DNA of 64,000 nt from Solibacillus sp. FSL R7-0668 (GCF_038006205.1 NZ_JBBOUU010000001.1:436001-500000), one strand, 5' to 3'. Numbered from the stretch's first letter, positions 32,852-43,551 are shown. A program made the numbers and translations. Notes: generated by a model from the letters alone, not told the origin.

Positions 32852-35035
32852 ATGGCTAAAAGTTTAGTATTAGCAGAAAAACCATCAGTAGCACGCGATA
32901 TTGCCAGCGTGCTGAAGTGTACCAAAAAAGGAAACGGCTTTTTAGAAGGCGACAAATATATTGTGACATGGGCCTTAGGGCATTTAGTGACGTTAGCAGA
33001 TCCAGAAAGCTACGATGAAAAATATAAAAAGTGGAATTTAGAGGATTTACCAATGCTACCGGAGCGCTTAAAGCTTACGACAATTAAGCAAACGAGCAAG
33101 CAATATAATGCCGTAAAAGCACAGTTAATGCGTGGAGATGTGAATGAAATCATTATCGCTACGGATGCTGGACGCGAGGGCGAGCTTGTAGCACGTTGGA
33201 TACTTGACCGTGCCAAAGTCAATAAGCCCATTAAGCGTTTATGGATTTCATCGGTTACCAATAAAGCCATCAAAGAAGGATTCGCCAATTTAAAGCCAGG
33301 AAAGGCATACGAAAATCTGTACTATGCGGCTGTAGCGCGTAGTGAGGCCGACTGGTTTTTGGGACTGAATGCGACGCGCGCGCTATCCACTAAGCATAAT
33401 GCGCAGCTCAATACGGGGCGCGTACAAACACCAGTTGTTGCAATGGTGGCCTCACGCGAAGATGAAATTAAGCATTTTAAAGCCCAAACCTATTACGGTA
33501 TTGAAGCGCAAACAAAGGATTTAAAATTAACATGGCAGGATGCAAACGGTAATTCACGTAGCTTTGCCAAAGAAAAAATCGATGCCATCGTCAATAAATT
33601 AGGTAATCAAGAGGCAAAAGTTGTCGCGATTGACCGTAAGCCGAAAAAATCATTCGCACCAGGGCTGTATGATTTAACAGAATTACAGCGCGATGCCAAC
33701 AAACTATTCGGCTATTCAGCAAAAGAAACATTAAATATTATGCAAAAGCTGTATGAGTCACATAAGGTGCTGACGTATCCACGTACCGATTCACGCTACC
33801 TTTCAAGTGATATTGTGCCAACTTTGTCAGAGCGATTAAAAGCATGTGGCGTTGGAGAATATCGTTCTTTTGCCAATAAAGTATTAACAAAGCCTATTAA
33901 AGCGAATAAGTCATTTGTGGATGATAGCAAGGTAAGTGATCACCATGCCATCATTCCAACTGAAGAATACGTCAATTTCTCGGCATTTTCTGATAAAGAA
34001 CGCAAAATTTATGATTTAGTTGTCAAACGTTTCTTAGCGGTATTGTTCCCGGCTTATGAATATGAGCAATTAACGGTTCAGGCTGAAATCGGTTCGGAAA
34101 AATTCATTGCCCGTGGGAAAACCGTACTTGCGATGGGCTGGAAGGAAGTTTATTCGAACCATGTGGATGACGAGGAAACAGACGAAGTAAAAGAGCAGCT
34201 ATTACCACAACTTGAAAAAGGTCAAGTATTAAAGGTCAATTTACTGGCGCAAACATCTGGTCAAACAAAGCCACCAGCACGTTTTACGGAGGCAACGCTA
34301 TTATCGGCGATGGAAAATCCAGCGAAGTATATGAACACGCAAAACAAGCAGCTTGCCGATACATTAAAATCGACAGGCGGTTTAGGAACGGTAGCAACTC
34401 GTGCCGATATTATTGATAAGCTCTTTAACTCATTCTTAATCGAAAAGCGCGGCAAGGATATTCACATTACGTCAAAAGGTCGTCAGCTATTAGACTTAGT
34501 GCCTGATGAATTAAAATCGCCTGAAACAACAGCCGAGTGGGAGCAAAAGCTCGAGCTAATTGCAAAGGGCAAGCTGAAAAAAGATGCTTTCATCAATGAA
34601 ATGAAGCAGCATACAAAAAACGTAGTAGCCAACATTAAAAACAGCGATAAAAAATTCAAGCACGACAATATTTCCACAAAAACATGCCCAGATTGCGGAA
34701 AGCCAATGCTTGAAGTAAACGGCAAAAAGGGCAAAATGCTTGTCTGCCAGGACCGTGAATGTGGGCATCGCAAAAACGTATCCCGCGTAACGAATGCACG
34801 CTGTCCGCAATGTAAGAAGAAACTTGAGCTACATGGACAAGGCGACGGTCAAATTTTCGTATGTAAATGTGGTCACCGTGAAAAGCTATCAGCCTTTGAA
34901 GCACGTCGTAAAAAAGAAGGCGGCGGAAAAGTCGATAAGCGCAGTGTCCAACAATACATGAAGCAGCAAGAAAAAGAAGCAGAGCCGATTAATAATGCCT
35001 TTGCCGATTTATTAAAAGGGATGAAGTTTGACTAG
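32852..35035 (+). CDS. topB: DNA topoisomerase III
   Basis: 727-residue type IA topoisomerase, which decatenates DNA. TOPRIM domain begins SLVLAEKPSVARDIA and includes IIATDAGREGELVARW; the catalytic Tyr is in VLTYPRTDSRYLSSD; SDHHAIIPT follows. The C-terminus has two Cys4-type zinc ribbons (CPDCGKPML ... CGHRK and CPQCKKKLE ... CKCGH). ATG at 32852 with AAAGGGTG upstream was chosen over an earlier in-frame start at 32834. Monocistronic. Confidence 0.95.
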   Translation: MAKSLVLAEKPSVARDIASVLKCTKKGNGFLEGDKYIVTWALGHLVTLADPESYDEKYKKWNLEDLPMLPERLKLTTIKQTSKQYNAVKAQLMRGDVNEIIIATDAGREGELVARWILDRAKVNKPIKRLWISSVTNKAIKEGFANLKPGKAYENLYYAAVARSEADWFLGLNATRALSTKHNAQLNTGRVQTPVVAMVASREDEIKHFKAQTYYGIEAQTKDLKLTWQDANGNSRSFAKEKIDAIVNKLGNQEAKVVAIDRKPKKSFAPGLYDLTELQRDANKLFGYSAKETLNIMQKLYESHKVLTYPRTDSRYLSSDIVPTLSERLKACGVGEYRSFANKVLTKPIKANKSFVDDSKVSDHHAIIPTEEYVNFSAFSDKERKIYDLVVKRFLAVLFPAYEYEQLTVQAEIGSEKFIARGKTVLAMGWKEVYSNHVDDEETDEVKEQLLPQLEKGQVLKVNLLAQTSGQTKPPARFTEATLLSAMENPAKYMNTQNKQLADTLKSTGGLGTVATRADIIDKLFNSFLIEKRGKDIHITSKGRQLLDLVPDELKSPETTAEWEQKLELIAKGKLKKDAFINEMKQHTKNVVANIKNSDKKFKHDNISTKTCPDCGKPMLEVNGKKGKMLVCQDRECGHRKNVSRVTNARCPQCKKKLELHGQGDGQIFVCKCGHREKLSAFEARRKKEGGGKVDKRSVQQYMKQQEKEAEPINNAFADLLKGMKFD

Positions 35036-35104
35036 AAATCCCGGTTTAATTACGACGACCCCTTGAAAACTCAAGGTCAATTTATTTAAATGAAGTCAAA
35101 ACAA

Positions 35105-35141
35105 GACGCCTAAAGAAATTTACTTCTTTAGGCGTCTATTT
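35105..35141. terminator. Bidirectional terminator between topB and the GGDEF gene
   Basis: Perfect 13-bp stem GACGCCTAAAGAA (35105-35117) / TTCTTTAGGCGTC (35124-35136). Confidence 0.85.
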
Positions 35142-36553
35142 TAATTGAATGTAGCATCCACTTCAGAAATAACAATGGCTCCACGCGTGCGTTTTGCCTC
35201 GTAAATGGCCTTATCCGCAGCTTCAAATAAGACATCAATCGTTTGATAGCGTTCCCCCGTATAGCCAACCCCCACACTAATCGAAATCGGTATTTGCTGT
35301 TGTAATTTTTTGATATGGAAAGGTGTATGCATCATCTGTTGATGTAAAAGCTGTAGCTCCAATTTCATTTCTTCAATCGGGTAGGGCATTAACAGGATAA
35401 ATTCATCCCCACCAAAGCGAATGACGAAAATATCATGGTGCGGATTCCACTGGGCTAAATGCTTGGCCACAAATTGAATGGCTTCATCCCCAACTGTATG
35501 GCCATACGTGTCATTGATGGATTTGAAATGATCGATATCGAGCACCGCCACCGTATAGTTTTTGACTTGCTGCTGCTTCGCTAGTAAATCCTCGTAAAAG
35601 TTACGGTTTTTCACATTTGTCAGCTGATCGACATAAATTTGTCCTTCATAAAATTGACGAGACCGATCTTCCATCGATTGTTTACGCATCGCACTCATTT
35701 CGCTGTCATAATGCTTGTCAAGCAAGCGAATAAGCATGTCTTGATAGAGGATTACATCGTCCTTCATGTCGAATTTTTTCAAAGCATCCACCCAAAGCTT
35801 CATTTCAAAGCGGATATGCAGTAAATTGTCGGTTTTCTCTACACCCTGTTTAAATACTTCCTTCGCCATATGAATATCACCGATTTGCGCTTGTAAAAGC
35901 CCGTTACAAATATCCAACATATAAGAAAAGCTATCGACAATATGCACTTTAGGATTTTCTTGAATCGTTGTAATCATCAGCTGGCATTGTTTATAGTCCT
36001 CTTTTAAATAGAATAGTAAAAACGCATAAATATAGTGCATATAGAGCGTCATTTTATTGGTAAATTCAAAGCCTTGGTATGCATGCTCCAACTTTTCAAA
36101 CAGCGCAATCCCTCGTTCGATTTCATTTTTTTCGATGTATGTATAAATGAGGTTGCTGGCAATCAAAAACGTCAGATTTTTATCTTCACTCGTCCATGAA
36201 TCGTTTAGCAATGCCTCGTAATCCGCCACAACATCACCGATTAAATAATGATTATTGAAAATAACTTGATGCATACGATAGTAATAATAATCTTCCGGCG
36301 TCCCGTGCTCTGAGATGAAGGGGGCAAGAATCAGTAAAAAGGAATGCATTTTATCAAACTGCGATATATTGATGAAGGTACGATTCAAAAAAATAATGGC
36401 CGACACATAGGTTGGATAATCCTGATGCTGAAAGGCGCTTTCAATAACGAGACGCAGTAAAGGCTCGGCTTCTTTGTAATTGCCCTGTAGAAAAAAGCTT
36501 TGTGCAGCTTCAAAATGTTGCTGCTGTTCTTGCAATGTAAATAATTTTTCCAT
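35141..36553 (-). CDS. GGDEF-domain diguanylate cyclase with TPR-like sensor region
   Basis: About 470 residues. The first 300 are all-helical with repeat-like Tyr/Phe/Leu spacing typical of TPR-type domains and no membrane segment; the last 160 form a GGDEF domain with LTNVKNRNFYEDLL, DIDHFKSINDTYGHTVGDE and the intact active-site RFGGDEFILL, so it should make c-di-GMP. No RxxD inhibitory site is obvious. Three starts are close (GTG 36562, ATG 36559, ATG 36553); I prefer the last, 6 nt after GAGTG. Confidence 0.85.
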   Translation of the reverse strand: MEKLFTLQEQQQHFEAAQSFFLQGNYKEAEPLLRLVIESAFQHQDYPTYVSAIIFLNRTFINISQFDKMHSFLLILAPFISEHGTPEDYYYYRMHQVIFNNHYLIGDVVADYEALLNDSWTSEDKNLTFLIASNLIYTYIEKNEIERGIALFEKLEHAYQGFEFTNKMTLYMHYIYAFLLFYLKEDYKQCQLMITTIQENPKVHIVDSFSYMLDICNGLLQAQIGDIHMAKEVFKQGVEKTDNLLHIRFEMKLWVDALKKFDMKDDVILYQDMLIRLLDKHYDSEMSAMRKQSMEDRSRQFYEGQIYVDQLTNVKNRNFYEDLLAKQQQVKNYTVAVLDIDHFKSINDTYGHTVGDEAIQFVAKHLAQWNPHHDIFVIRFGGDEFILLMPYPIEEMKLELQLLHQQMMHTPFHIKKLQQQIPISISVGVGYTGERYQTIDVLFEAADKAIYEAKRTRGAIVISEVDATFN

Positions 36554-36805
36554 TGTCATCACTCATTTCTTTATTTTAGTGTCCACCCTTGGATTTTGAA
36601 ATGTTTAACAGTATTTACTAATACTAATGTATAACTAAGGATACATCAATTTCAATAAGCGGACTTACGAACTTCGACATTCGTTTACAGGAGTTAGAAA
36701 ATAGTAAAATAGATTCAAATATGTACATTTAGTGAAAATTCTATTTTTAAATCCGATAATATTTCATATAGATAGTTGCAAAACGAATGTAAAGGGGGGA
36801 TAGTT

Positions 36806-37636
36806 ATGAAAATTTCTGGTTTATTACATGGGTATAATCCTGATTTAGAGGAAAGAAAACGCTCAGTCCAGCGCAAAGAGGTTGGGAATGTTTATAAAAA
36901 GCATGCCAAATATGCCGATGCTAGCAAAAATCCAATGCTCCAAGCGCTTGAAAATTTACTTTCCGGTAAAACAGAAAAGGATTTACACGAAGCAGATGCA
37001 GCAGCACGAAAAGATGCTCAGCCAACTGCTACAGAGGCAAAAGAGGAGCAGCTGGCACGTCCGGAAGTAAAAAAGGAAATTTCACAGTTAAAGCAATCAG
37101 AGCAAGAAGTCATTGCACATGAAAATGCGCATAAATCAGCGGGTGCAGGGGTAACGGGTGCAGTTACGTATACGCATACAACTGGTCCAGATGATCAGCG
37201 CTTTATTAATGGTGGTGAAGTGGCCATTCAAATGCCAGCGACCACTGGAGAGTCGGATGAAACGATTGCGCTACTGGAAAGGATACGTCAAGCGGCCTTA
37301 GCACCAGCAGAGCCCTCTTCGCAAGACTTACGTGTCGCGGCAAGTGCTTCAGCGCAAATTCAACAAGTACGAGCAGATAAATACGGCGAAGTAGTGGAAG
37401 AACAAGACGAAACAGTGCCATTTGCAGATGAAGATTTCACCTTTGACATCCCTGACAAATTCCAAAAGGATTTTGCACGCAATCCGGAAGAACAAACCAT
37501 TTTCGGACAGGATTTAGAAAAGCTTTTATTCCAACGCACATTTAACAACGCATCGCAAAAATATAGTTCACATATGGCAATGGTGAATAACGGCTACCGT
37601 TCTGTAACAGAGCCGACCTTCACACAGGTTGCCTAA
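36806..37636 (+). CDS. SprA-like putative metalloprotease
   Basis: 276 residues; the core EQEVIAHENAHKSAGAGVTG with HENAH (residues 105-109, an HExxH zinc-protease motif) followed by AVTYTHTTGPDDQRFINGGEV is the hallmark of SprA-related catalytic-domain proteins. The N-terminal 90 residues are charged and disordered, and the C-terminus is acidic. There is no signal peptide. ATG at 36806 follows AAAGGGGGG; the frame is open 10 codons upstream. Function in the cell is unknown. Confidence 0.75.
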   Translation: MKISGLLHGYNPDLEERKRSVQRKEVGNVYKKHAKYADASKNPMLQALENLLSGKTEKDLHEADAAARKDAQPTATEAKEEQLARPEVKKEISQLKQSEQEVIAHENAHKSAGAGVTGAVTYTHTTGPDDQRFINGGEVAIQMPATTGESDETIALLERIRQAALAPAEPSSQDLRVAASASAQIQQVRADKYGEVVEEQDETVPFADEDFTFDIPDKFQKDFARNPEEQTIFGQDLEKLLFQRTFNNASQKYSSHMAMVNNGYRSVTEPTFTQVA

Positions 37637-37641
37637 AGGGA

Positions 37642-37680
37642 AAATCGCTTTAGCCTCTTTATGCTAGAGCGATTTTTTTA
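37642..37680 (+). terminator. Terminator of the SprA-like gene
   Basis: AAATCGCTTTAGC / GCTAGAGCGATTT (one wobble) followed by T-run to 37680. Confidence 0.8.
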
Positions 37681-37756
37681 TCTGCAAAATAGAATGATTC
37701 CAATTTCAAACAAAGGTGCTATACTATTTTTTAACGAAAACACTGAGGTGATAGTT

Positions 37757-38245
37757 TTGGCAAAGAAGCATGTAAAGACAAATGCGATTCGATTAATTGA
37801 ACAGCAAAAAATTGTCCATGAAATCGTTGAATATACATCAGAGGATGGCGCCGCAGTAGATGGTATGACGGTCGCAACCAAAATCGGCCAGTCGGTGGAG
37901 CATGTGTATAAAACCTTAATCGCTACTGCTGGAAAGGGGAACTATTTTGTGTTCGTCATTCCCGTTGCAGCCGAGCTCAATTTAAAGGCTGCAGCAAAAG
38001 TAGTCGGAGAGAAAAAGATCGAAATGATTGCGGTAAAGGAGCTGCTTGGTTTAACGGGCTATGTACGAGGCGGCTGTTCGCCAATTGGGATGAAAAAGCC
38101 ATTCCCAACGTATATCGAGCAAGCAGCCGAAACGCTCGATTATATCATTGTCAGCGCTGGTAAGATTGGTATGCAAATGAAGCTCGCACCAATAGATTTA
38201 GCGAAAGCTTCCAATGCACAATTTGCCCAGCTGGTAACACAATAG
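37757..38245 (+). CDS. ybaK: Cys-tRNA(Pro) deacylase YbaK
   Basis: 162 residues, the family length. It hydrolyses Cys mis-charged on tRNA-Pro. Motifs: [33 protein letters not shown], and [14 protein letters not shown] with the conserved GxxSPxG loop. I chose TTG at 37757, six nt after GAGGTG; the open frame back to 37661 runs through the previous terminator and is not coding. A membrane-protein gene follows 14 nt on, so the two may be one operon. Confidence 0.9.
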   Translation: MAKKHVKTNAIRLIEQQKIVHEIVEYTSEDGAAVDGMTVATKIGQSVEHVYKTLIATAGKGNYFVFVIPVAAELNLKAAAKVVGEKKIEMIAVKELLGLTGYVRGGCSPIGMKKPFPTYIEQAAETLDYIIVSAGKIGMQMKLAPIDLAKASNAQFAQLVTQ

Positions 38246-38259
38246 GAAGAAGGGTTTGT

Positions 38260-38877
38260 ATGTCAAAAAAATTATGGTGGCAATGGGGAAGCTTTTTTGT
38301 CGGACTGATGGTGATGGCACTCGGCATTACAATGACGATTAAAGGTAATGTTATTGGCACAAGCCCGTGGGATGTATTTCATATCGGCATGTTTAAGCAA
38401 TTTGGCTTGACGATTGGCACGTGGTCGATTTTAACAGGACTATTTATTATTTGCGTCACGTCGATTTATTTAAAACGTGTGCCCAAATTAGCGACGATTC
38501 TCAATATGCTGTTAATCGGTTCGTTTATTGATTTGTTCAACTGGCTCTTACCAGAAGCGACTGTCTTTGTGTTTGAAATCGCTTATTTTGTAGCAGGCTT
38601 TTTTGTCATGAGTATTGGCTGTGCACTGTATATTGCGGCAAGTCTTGGTGAAGGGCCACGGGATACGGTGATGATGATTATCGCGAGCAAGGGCTATTCA
38701 GTGAAAACGGGTCGTATGGTAATGGAAGTCATTGCGGCAAGCATTGGCTGGCTACTTGGCGGACCAGTTGGGATGGGAACCATTATTTTAGCGCTTGGCA
38801 CAGGCTATATTATTCAGCCCGCGCTGTTTTTCTTTAAAGATAAGCTCGAACAAATTGTGGGTGAGCCACTTACGTAA
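38260..38877 (+). CDS. YczE/YitT-family integral membrane protein
   Basis: 205 residues with about five membrane helices. The first repeats the family pattern FFVGLMVMALGITMTIKGNV-GTSPWDVFH, and the later ALYIAASLGEGPRDTVMMI is the second hallmark. B. subtilis YczE is needed for lipopeptide production through an unknown mechanism. Closely follows ybaK. No transported substrate is known. Confidence 0.8.
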   Translation: MSKKLWWQWGSFFVGLMVMALGITMTIKGNVIGTSPWDVFHIGMFKQFGLTIGTWSILTGLFIICVTSIYLKRVPKLATILNMLLIGSFIDLFNWLLPEATVFVFEIAYFVAGFFVMSIGCALYIAASLGEGPRDTVMMIIASKGYSVKTGRMVMEVIAASIGWLLGGPVGMGTIILALGTGYIIQPALFFFKDKLEQIVGEPLT

Positions 38878-38935
38878 AAAAACGAATACTTATGCTACAC
38901 TAGTACTGATGTTAATATCGAAAGGATGAACGAGC

Positions 38936-40126
38936 ATGTCAAACGTATTAAATACCTTTTTAGATGAAAATTTACAAGACTTACGCGCACAAGGCTTATA
39001 CAACGAAATTGATCCGGTTGAAGGTGCGAATGGCCCGATCATTCAAGTAGCAGGGAAAAAGCTAATAAACTTATCATCAAATAACTATTTAGGCTTAGCA
39101 ACCAATGCCGAGCTGAAAAAAATTGCGCAAAACACAATCGAAACATACGGTGTTGGTGCAGGTGCGGTACGTACAATTAACGGCACATTAGATTTACACA
39201 TTAAATTAGAACAAACATTAGCGAAATTCAAAGGTACAGAGGCAGCCATTAGCTATCAATCAGGCTTTAACTGTAATATGGCGGCAATTTCTGCTGTGAT
39301 GGACAAAAACGATGCCATCCTTTCTGATGCATTGAATCATGCGTCTATTATTGATGGCTGCCGCTTATCAAAGGCGAAGATTATTCCATTTGCCCATGCT
39401 GATATGGATGATTTACGTGCAAAGGCAAAGGAAGCAACAGAATCAGGCCTTTACAATAAAGTCATGGTCATTACAGACGGCGTGTTCTCGATGGATGGCG
39501 ACATTGCAAAGCTACCAGAAATCGTGGAAATCGCAAAAGAGTTTGATTTAATTACGTATGTAGACGATGCACATGGTTCAGGTGTAACAGGCAAGGGCGC
39601 AGGGACAGTGAAGCAGTTCGGCCTACAAAACGAAATTGATTTCCAAATCGGGACATTATCAAAAGCAATCGGTGTTGTCGGTGGCTATGTAGCAGGTAAG
39701 AAAAACTTAATAGACTGGTTAAAGGTTCGTTCTCGTCCGTTCTTATTCTCAACAGCCTTACCACCAGGGGATGTGGCTGCCATTACACGCGCGGTGGAAA
39801 TGTTAATGGAATCAACAGAGCTTCACGACAAATTATGGGAAAACGGCGATTATTTAAAGAAGGGTTTAAACGAGCTTGGCTTTAATATCGGCGCTTCAGA
39901 AACACCGATCACACCATGCATTATCGGTGACGAGAAGCTAACACAGCAATTCTCGAAACGTTTAATCGAAGAAGGCGTGTATGCAAAATCAATCGTGTTC
40001 CCAACCGTACCAAAAGGAACAGGGCGCGTCCGCAATATGCCAACTGCCGCCCATACAAAGGAAATGCTAGATGACGCCTTAGCCATTTATGCAAAAGTTG
40101 GCCGTGAATTAGGTGTTATTCAGTAA
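38936..40126 (+). CDS. kbl: Glycine C-acetyltransferase (2-amino-3-ketobutyrate CoA ligase)
   Basis: 396-residue PLP enzyme of the alpha-oxoamine synthase family, which cleaves 2-amino-3-oxobutyrate with CoA to glycine and acetyl-CoA, the second step of threonine degradation. Features: [52 protein letters not shown] and the PLP lysine in [19 protein letters not shown] follows AAAGGATG. Its pathway partner tdh lies at 42554, separated by mtnE and mtnU. Confidence 0.92.
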   Translation: MSNVLNTFLDENLQDLRAQGLYNEIDPVEGANGPIIQVAGKKLINLSSNNYLGLATNAELKKIAQNTIETYGVGAGAVRTINGTLDLHIKLEQTLAKFKGTEAAISYQSGFNCNMAAISAVMDKNDAILSDALNHASIIDGCRLSKAKIIPFAHADMDDLRAKAKEATESGLYNKVMVITDGVFSMDGDIAKLPEIVEIAKEFDLITYVDDAHGSGVTGKGAGTVKQFGLQNEIDFQIGTLSKAIGVVGGYVAGKKNLIDWLKVRSRPFLFSTALPPGDVAAITRAVEMLMESTELHDKLWENGDYLKKGLNELGFNIGASETPITPCIIGDEKLTQQFSKRLIEEGVYAKSIVFPTVPKGTGRVRNMPTAAHTKEMLDDALAIYAKVGRELGVIQ

Positions 40127-40147
40127 ACACTGAGCAATCACAGCATG

Positions 40148-40192
40148 AAAAGGCTCCGTACTACAATTAAGTGTAGCGCGGAGCCTTTTATT
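40148..40192. terminator. Bidirectional terminator between kbl and mtnE
   Basis: AAAAGGCTCCG (40148-40158) / CGGAGCCTTTT (40179-40189) with inner TACTACA/TGTAG pairing. Confidence 0.85.
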
Positions 40193-41369
40193 AGTTTACT
40201 TTTACAGCGAAAAGCCCCAATTTAGCAACCCGCTGCATCGCTTCACGTAAGCGCGCTTCATCAACGAGCAGCCCCACTCGAATATAGCCTTCCCCGTATT
40301 TACCAAAGCCATTGCCCGCAGCGACTGCGATATCGGCTTTTTCAAGTAAAAGGTCAGCAAATTGCTCACTTGTATAGCCGTCTGCAACAGGCAGCCATGC
40401 AAAAAACGAGCCCTTTGGTGCGGTAATATCCCAGCCAATTTTCTGTGCTTCTTCAACGAGTACATTGCGGCGGCTTTCATAGAGCGCGCGCAGGCTTTCG
40501 ACGCATGTTTGTTCCTCGTTTAATGCCGCAGCCGCTGCATGCTGAACTGCTGGGAATTGACTGCAAAATAGATGATCCTGAATAAGGTTAATCGCTTCAA
40601 TCATTTTAGCATTGCCAACCGCAAAGCCGATGCGCCAGCCCGCCATATTGAAGGATTTTGATAATGTATACAATTCAATACCGACTTCCTTTGCGCCAGG
40701 TGCTTGTAAAAAGCTTGGTGGACGTTTGCCATCAAAGCCAATCGCTCCATAGGCAAAATCATGGGCAACCGCGATTTGATTATCTTTAGCGAATTGAACG
40801 GTTTCTTCAAAAAACACTTTCGTTGCGACACCACCAGTTGGATTATTTGGATAGTTTAAATACATTAATTTCGCACGTGTTTTCACTTCATCAGACAGCG
40901 CACTATAATCCGGTAAAAAGTCGTTGTGCGCCGTTAATGGGAGTGTATCGAACTGAACATCCGCAAGTGCAACGCCTGATAAATAATCCGGATAGCCTGG
41001 GTCAGGAAGCAGCATGTAATCACCAGGATTTAAGACAGCAAGCGGTAATTCCACAAGCCCGACCTTTGTACCACCAAGAATGGCTACCTCGGTATTTGGA
41101 TCAATGTCAACATTGTATTCACGCTTATAAAAGTCCGCTGCTGCTTGACGTAGCTCAGCAATGCCACGAAATGGCGAGTATTTATGCGTTTGTGGATTCG
41201 TTGCTGCCACCTGTAAAGCTTCAATAATATGATCAGGCGTTGGTTGGTCGGGATTGCCTTGACCTAAATTAATGACATCACGCCCCTGTGCAAGCGCGGC
41301 ATTGACCTTACCGACAAGTGCAGCGAAAAATTGAGGAGGGAGCTGCTGTAGTTTTTTCGAAAATTCCAT
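40191..41369 (-). CDS. mtnE: Methionine-salvage aminotransferase MtnE-like
   Basis: 392-residue class I aminotransferase that strongly resembles B. subtilis MtnE (YkrV): QGRDVINLGQGNPDQPTPDH, KYSPFRGIAELRQAAADFYK, LNYPNNPTGG, VAHDFAYGAIGFDGKRP, and PLP lysine in YTLSKSFNMAGWRIGFA. MtnE converts 4-methylthio-2-oxobutyrate to methionine, preferring glutamine as donor. It is divergent from the omega-amidase gene, the natural partner, which supports the call. Confidence 0.85.
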   Translation of the reverse strand: MEFSKKLQQLPPQFFAALVGKVNAALAQGRDVINLGQGNPDQPTPDHIIEALQVAATNPQTHKYSPFRGIAELRQAAADFYKREYNVDIDPNTEVAILGGTKVGLVELPLAVLNPGDYMLLPDPGYPDYLSGVALADVQFDTLPLTAHNDFLPDYSALSDEVKTRAKLMYLNYPNNPTGGVATKVFFEETVQFAKDNQIAVAHDFAYGAIGFDGKRPPSFLQAPGAKEVGIELYTLSKSFNMAGWRIGFAVGNAKMIEAINLIQDHLFCSQFPAVQHAAAAALNEEQTCVESLRALYESRRNVLVEEAQKIGWDITAPKGSFFAWLPVADGYTSEQFADLLLEKADIAVAAGNGFGKYGEGYIRVGLLVDEARLREAMQRVAKLGLFAVKVN

Positions 41370-41487
41370 TGTTTGTTCATCCCCTTTGTTTAGAGTGAAT
41401 TAATCTTAGTACTTTTCTAGGTTTAAGTAAAGTGAAGATTATGATAATTTAGAGTGGAGTGAAATTGTTAAAGGACGGTGTTTACAT

Positions 41488-42276
41488 ATGAAAATCGGTT
41501 GTATTCAATTAAATGTAGGCTTTGGTAAAGTAGATGAAAACTATGAGCGCGCGGAAAAATGGATTCGCGAGGCGGCTGCTGGGGGTGCAGAAGTCATTGT
41601 GCTGCCCGAAATGTGGAACACGGGCTATGCGCTAGAAAAATTAGAAGAACTTGCGGATGAAAATGGCGAACGTACAAAAGCCTTTTTAGCAAAATTAACA
41701 AAAGAGCTAGCCGTACATATTGTCGGAGGTTCTGTGGCGGTCAAGCGTGATGGGCAGTTTTATAATACGATGTACACGTATAATTGTGACGGCGAATTGG
41801 TGGGCGAGTATAGCAAGGCACACTTATTCCGCCTAATGGATGAGCATTTGTATTTGCAGGCGGGTGATGAGATGAACCGTTTTGCACTCGGTGACTTACA
41901 AGCGGGCGGGGTAATTTGCTATGATATTCGTTTCCCAGAATGGCTGCGCTCCCATGCGTTAGACGGTGCGAAGGTATTGTTCGTTCCGGCACAATGGCCA
42001 ACACCGCGTATCGATCATTGGAAGATTTTATTACAGGCACGTGCCATTGAAAATCAGTGCTTTGTTGTAGCGGTTAACCGTATTGCACGTAAAGTGGAGA
42101 ATTTCAACGGACAGTCGATGATTATCGGGCCATGGGGTGAAGTATTATGGACAGGCGCGGAAGATGAAGAGCTAGCTATTATCGATGTAGATTTTTCAAC
42201 GGTGGATGAGGTGCGAGAGCGTATTCCGGTTTATGAAGATCGCCGTCCACAGTTGTATGAAAAGGTAACAAAATAA
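41488..42276 (+). CDS. mtnU: Carbon-nitrogen hydrolase, omega-amidase MtnU-like
   Basis: 262-residue nitrilase-superfamily amidase with catalytic Glu in VIVLPEMWNTGY, Lys in SKAHLFRLMDEH and Cys in GGVICYDIRFPEWLR. Omega-amidases of this kind hydrolyse 2-oxoglutaramate left after glutamine transamination. Pairing with mtnE, as in B. subtilis (ykrU-ykrV), makes it the MtnU equivalent. ATG has AAGGACGGTG upstream. Confidence 0.85.
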   Translation: MKIGCIQLNVGFGKVDENYERAEKWIREAAAGGAEVIVLPEMWNTGYALEKLEELADENGERTKAFLAKLTKELAVHIVGGSVAVKRDGQFYNTMYTYNCDGELVGEYSKAHLFRLMDEHLYLQAGDEMNRFALGDLQAGGVICYDIRFPEWLRSHALDGAKVLFVPAQWPTPRIDHWKILLQARAIENQCFVVAVNRIARKVENFNGQSMIIGPWGEVLWTGAEDEELAIIDVDFSTVDEVRERIPVYEDRRPQLYEKVTK

Positions 42277-42285
42277 AGTTTCGGC

Positions 42286-42315
42286 AGCGTATCTCCTTGT
42301 GAGGTGCGCTTTTTG
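42286..42315 (+). terminator. Terminator of mtnU
   Basis: Ten-pair stem with wobbles AGCGTATCTC / GAGGTGCGCT, five-base loop, then T5. Confidence 0.65.
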
Positions 42316-42553
42316 TATAGCATCATTTGTAAGAAAACACACAGAATTCGAATATTTGAGACGTACAATTGTATCACTGAAAAAGAATTTTTTTTACGAT
42401 ATTGTGTTTTATAAAAGAACACCATATAATAAATTCGAGAAAAAGCTTTTCATATTAGGTTTTGTCCGGCAATCAATGTGTTTTTACAGAGGACATTTGT
42501 GTTATTAAATATTTTATTGGAATACTTTTTTCGACGATAGGGAGGCATCAAGC

Positions 42554-43504
42554 GTGAAAAAAATTATGGTGACCGGCGCATTAGGTCAAATTGGTTCAGA
42601 ATTAGTAGAGAAATTACGTCATACGTATGGCGTCGACAATGTATTAGCAACAGATATTAGAAAAATAGATCAGCTTGAGGGACCATTTGAAGTGTTGGAT
42701 GTAACAGATGGCAAGCGCATGCATGCACTCGCACATGATTTTGGCGCAGACACAATGATTCACATGGCGGCATTACTATCAGCAACAGCAGAAAAAAATC
42801 CAGTATTCGCATGGAATTTAAATATGGGTGGCTTAATGAATGCACTTGAAGTGGCGCGTGAACGCGAGATGCAATTTTTTACACCAAGCTCAATCGGTGC
42901 ATTTGGTCCATCAACACCAAAGGACAACACACCACAAGATACATTGCAGCGCCCAACAACGATGTATGGGGTAAATAAAGTAGCTGGTGAATTGCTATGT
43001 GACTATTATTTCACACGCTTTGGTTTAGATACACGTGGTGTTCGTTTCCCAGGCTTAATTTCGTACGTAACCCCTCCAGGTGGCGGTACAACGGATTATG
43101 CGGTCGATATTTACTACAAAGCGATTGCAGATGGGCGCTACACATCTTATATTGCAGAAGGAACATATATGGATATGATGTATATGCCCGATGCACTGCA
43201 GGCGATTGTTGATTTAATGGAAGCAGACCCAGCAAAACTGATTCACCGTAATGCCTTTAATATTTCAGCAATGAGCTTTGAGCCATCACAAATCGCAGCA
43301 GAAATTAAAAAGCATCTGCCAACGTTTACGATGGACTATGAGGTCGACCCAGTGCGCCAAGCCATTGCAAACAGCTGGCCAAACGCAATCGATTCATCAG
43401 CAGCAATGCAGGAGTGGGGCTTTAAAGCAAGCTATGATTTAGAAAAAATGACTGCCGATATGCTAGAAAAGCTAAAAGTACGTTTAGATCAAAAATTAAT
43501 CTAA
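42554..43504 (+). CDS. tdh: L-threonine 3-dehydrogenase, SDR/epimerase type
   Basis: 316 residues. It oxidises threonine to 2-amino-3-oxobutyrate, the Kbl substrate, and belongs to the short-chain TDH class, not the zinc MDR class of E. coli. NAD loop [39 protein letters not shown] with catalytic Tyr/Lys, and the substrate segment [20 protein letters not shown] typical of this class. GTG start after GGGAGG. Own terminator follows. Confidence 0.92.
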   Translation: MKKIMVTGALGQIGSELVEKLRHTYGVDNVLATDIRKIDQLEGPFEVLDVTDGKRMHALAHDFGADTMIHMAALLSATAEKNPVFAWNLNMGGLMNALEVAREREMQFFTPSSIGAFGPSTPKDNTPQDTLQRPTTMYGVNKVAGELLCDYYFTRFGLDTRGVRFPGLISYVTPPGGGTTDYAVDIYYKAIADGRYTSYIAEGTYMDMMYMPDALQAIVDLMEADPAKLIHRNAFNISAMSFEPSQIAAEIKKHLPTFTMDYEVDPVRQAIANSWPNAIDSSAAMQEWGFKASYDLEKMTADMLEKLKVRLDQKLI

Positions 43505-43510
43505 TCACAG

Positions 43511-43551
43511 CACGAGCACAGGGATGAAAATTCTGTGCTCGTGTTTTTTTA
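43511..43551 (+). terminator. Terminator of tdh
   Basis: Perfect 11-bp stem CACGAGCACAG (43511-43521) / CTGTGCTCGTG (43533-43543), then T7. Confidence 0.9.
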
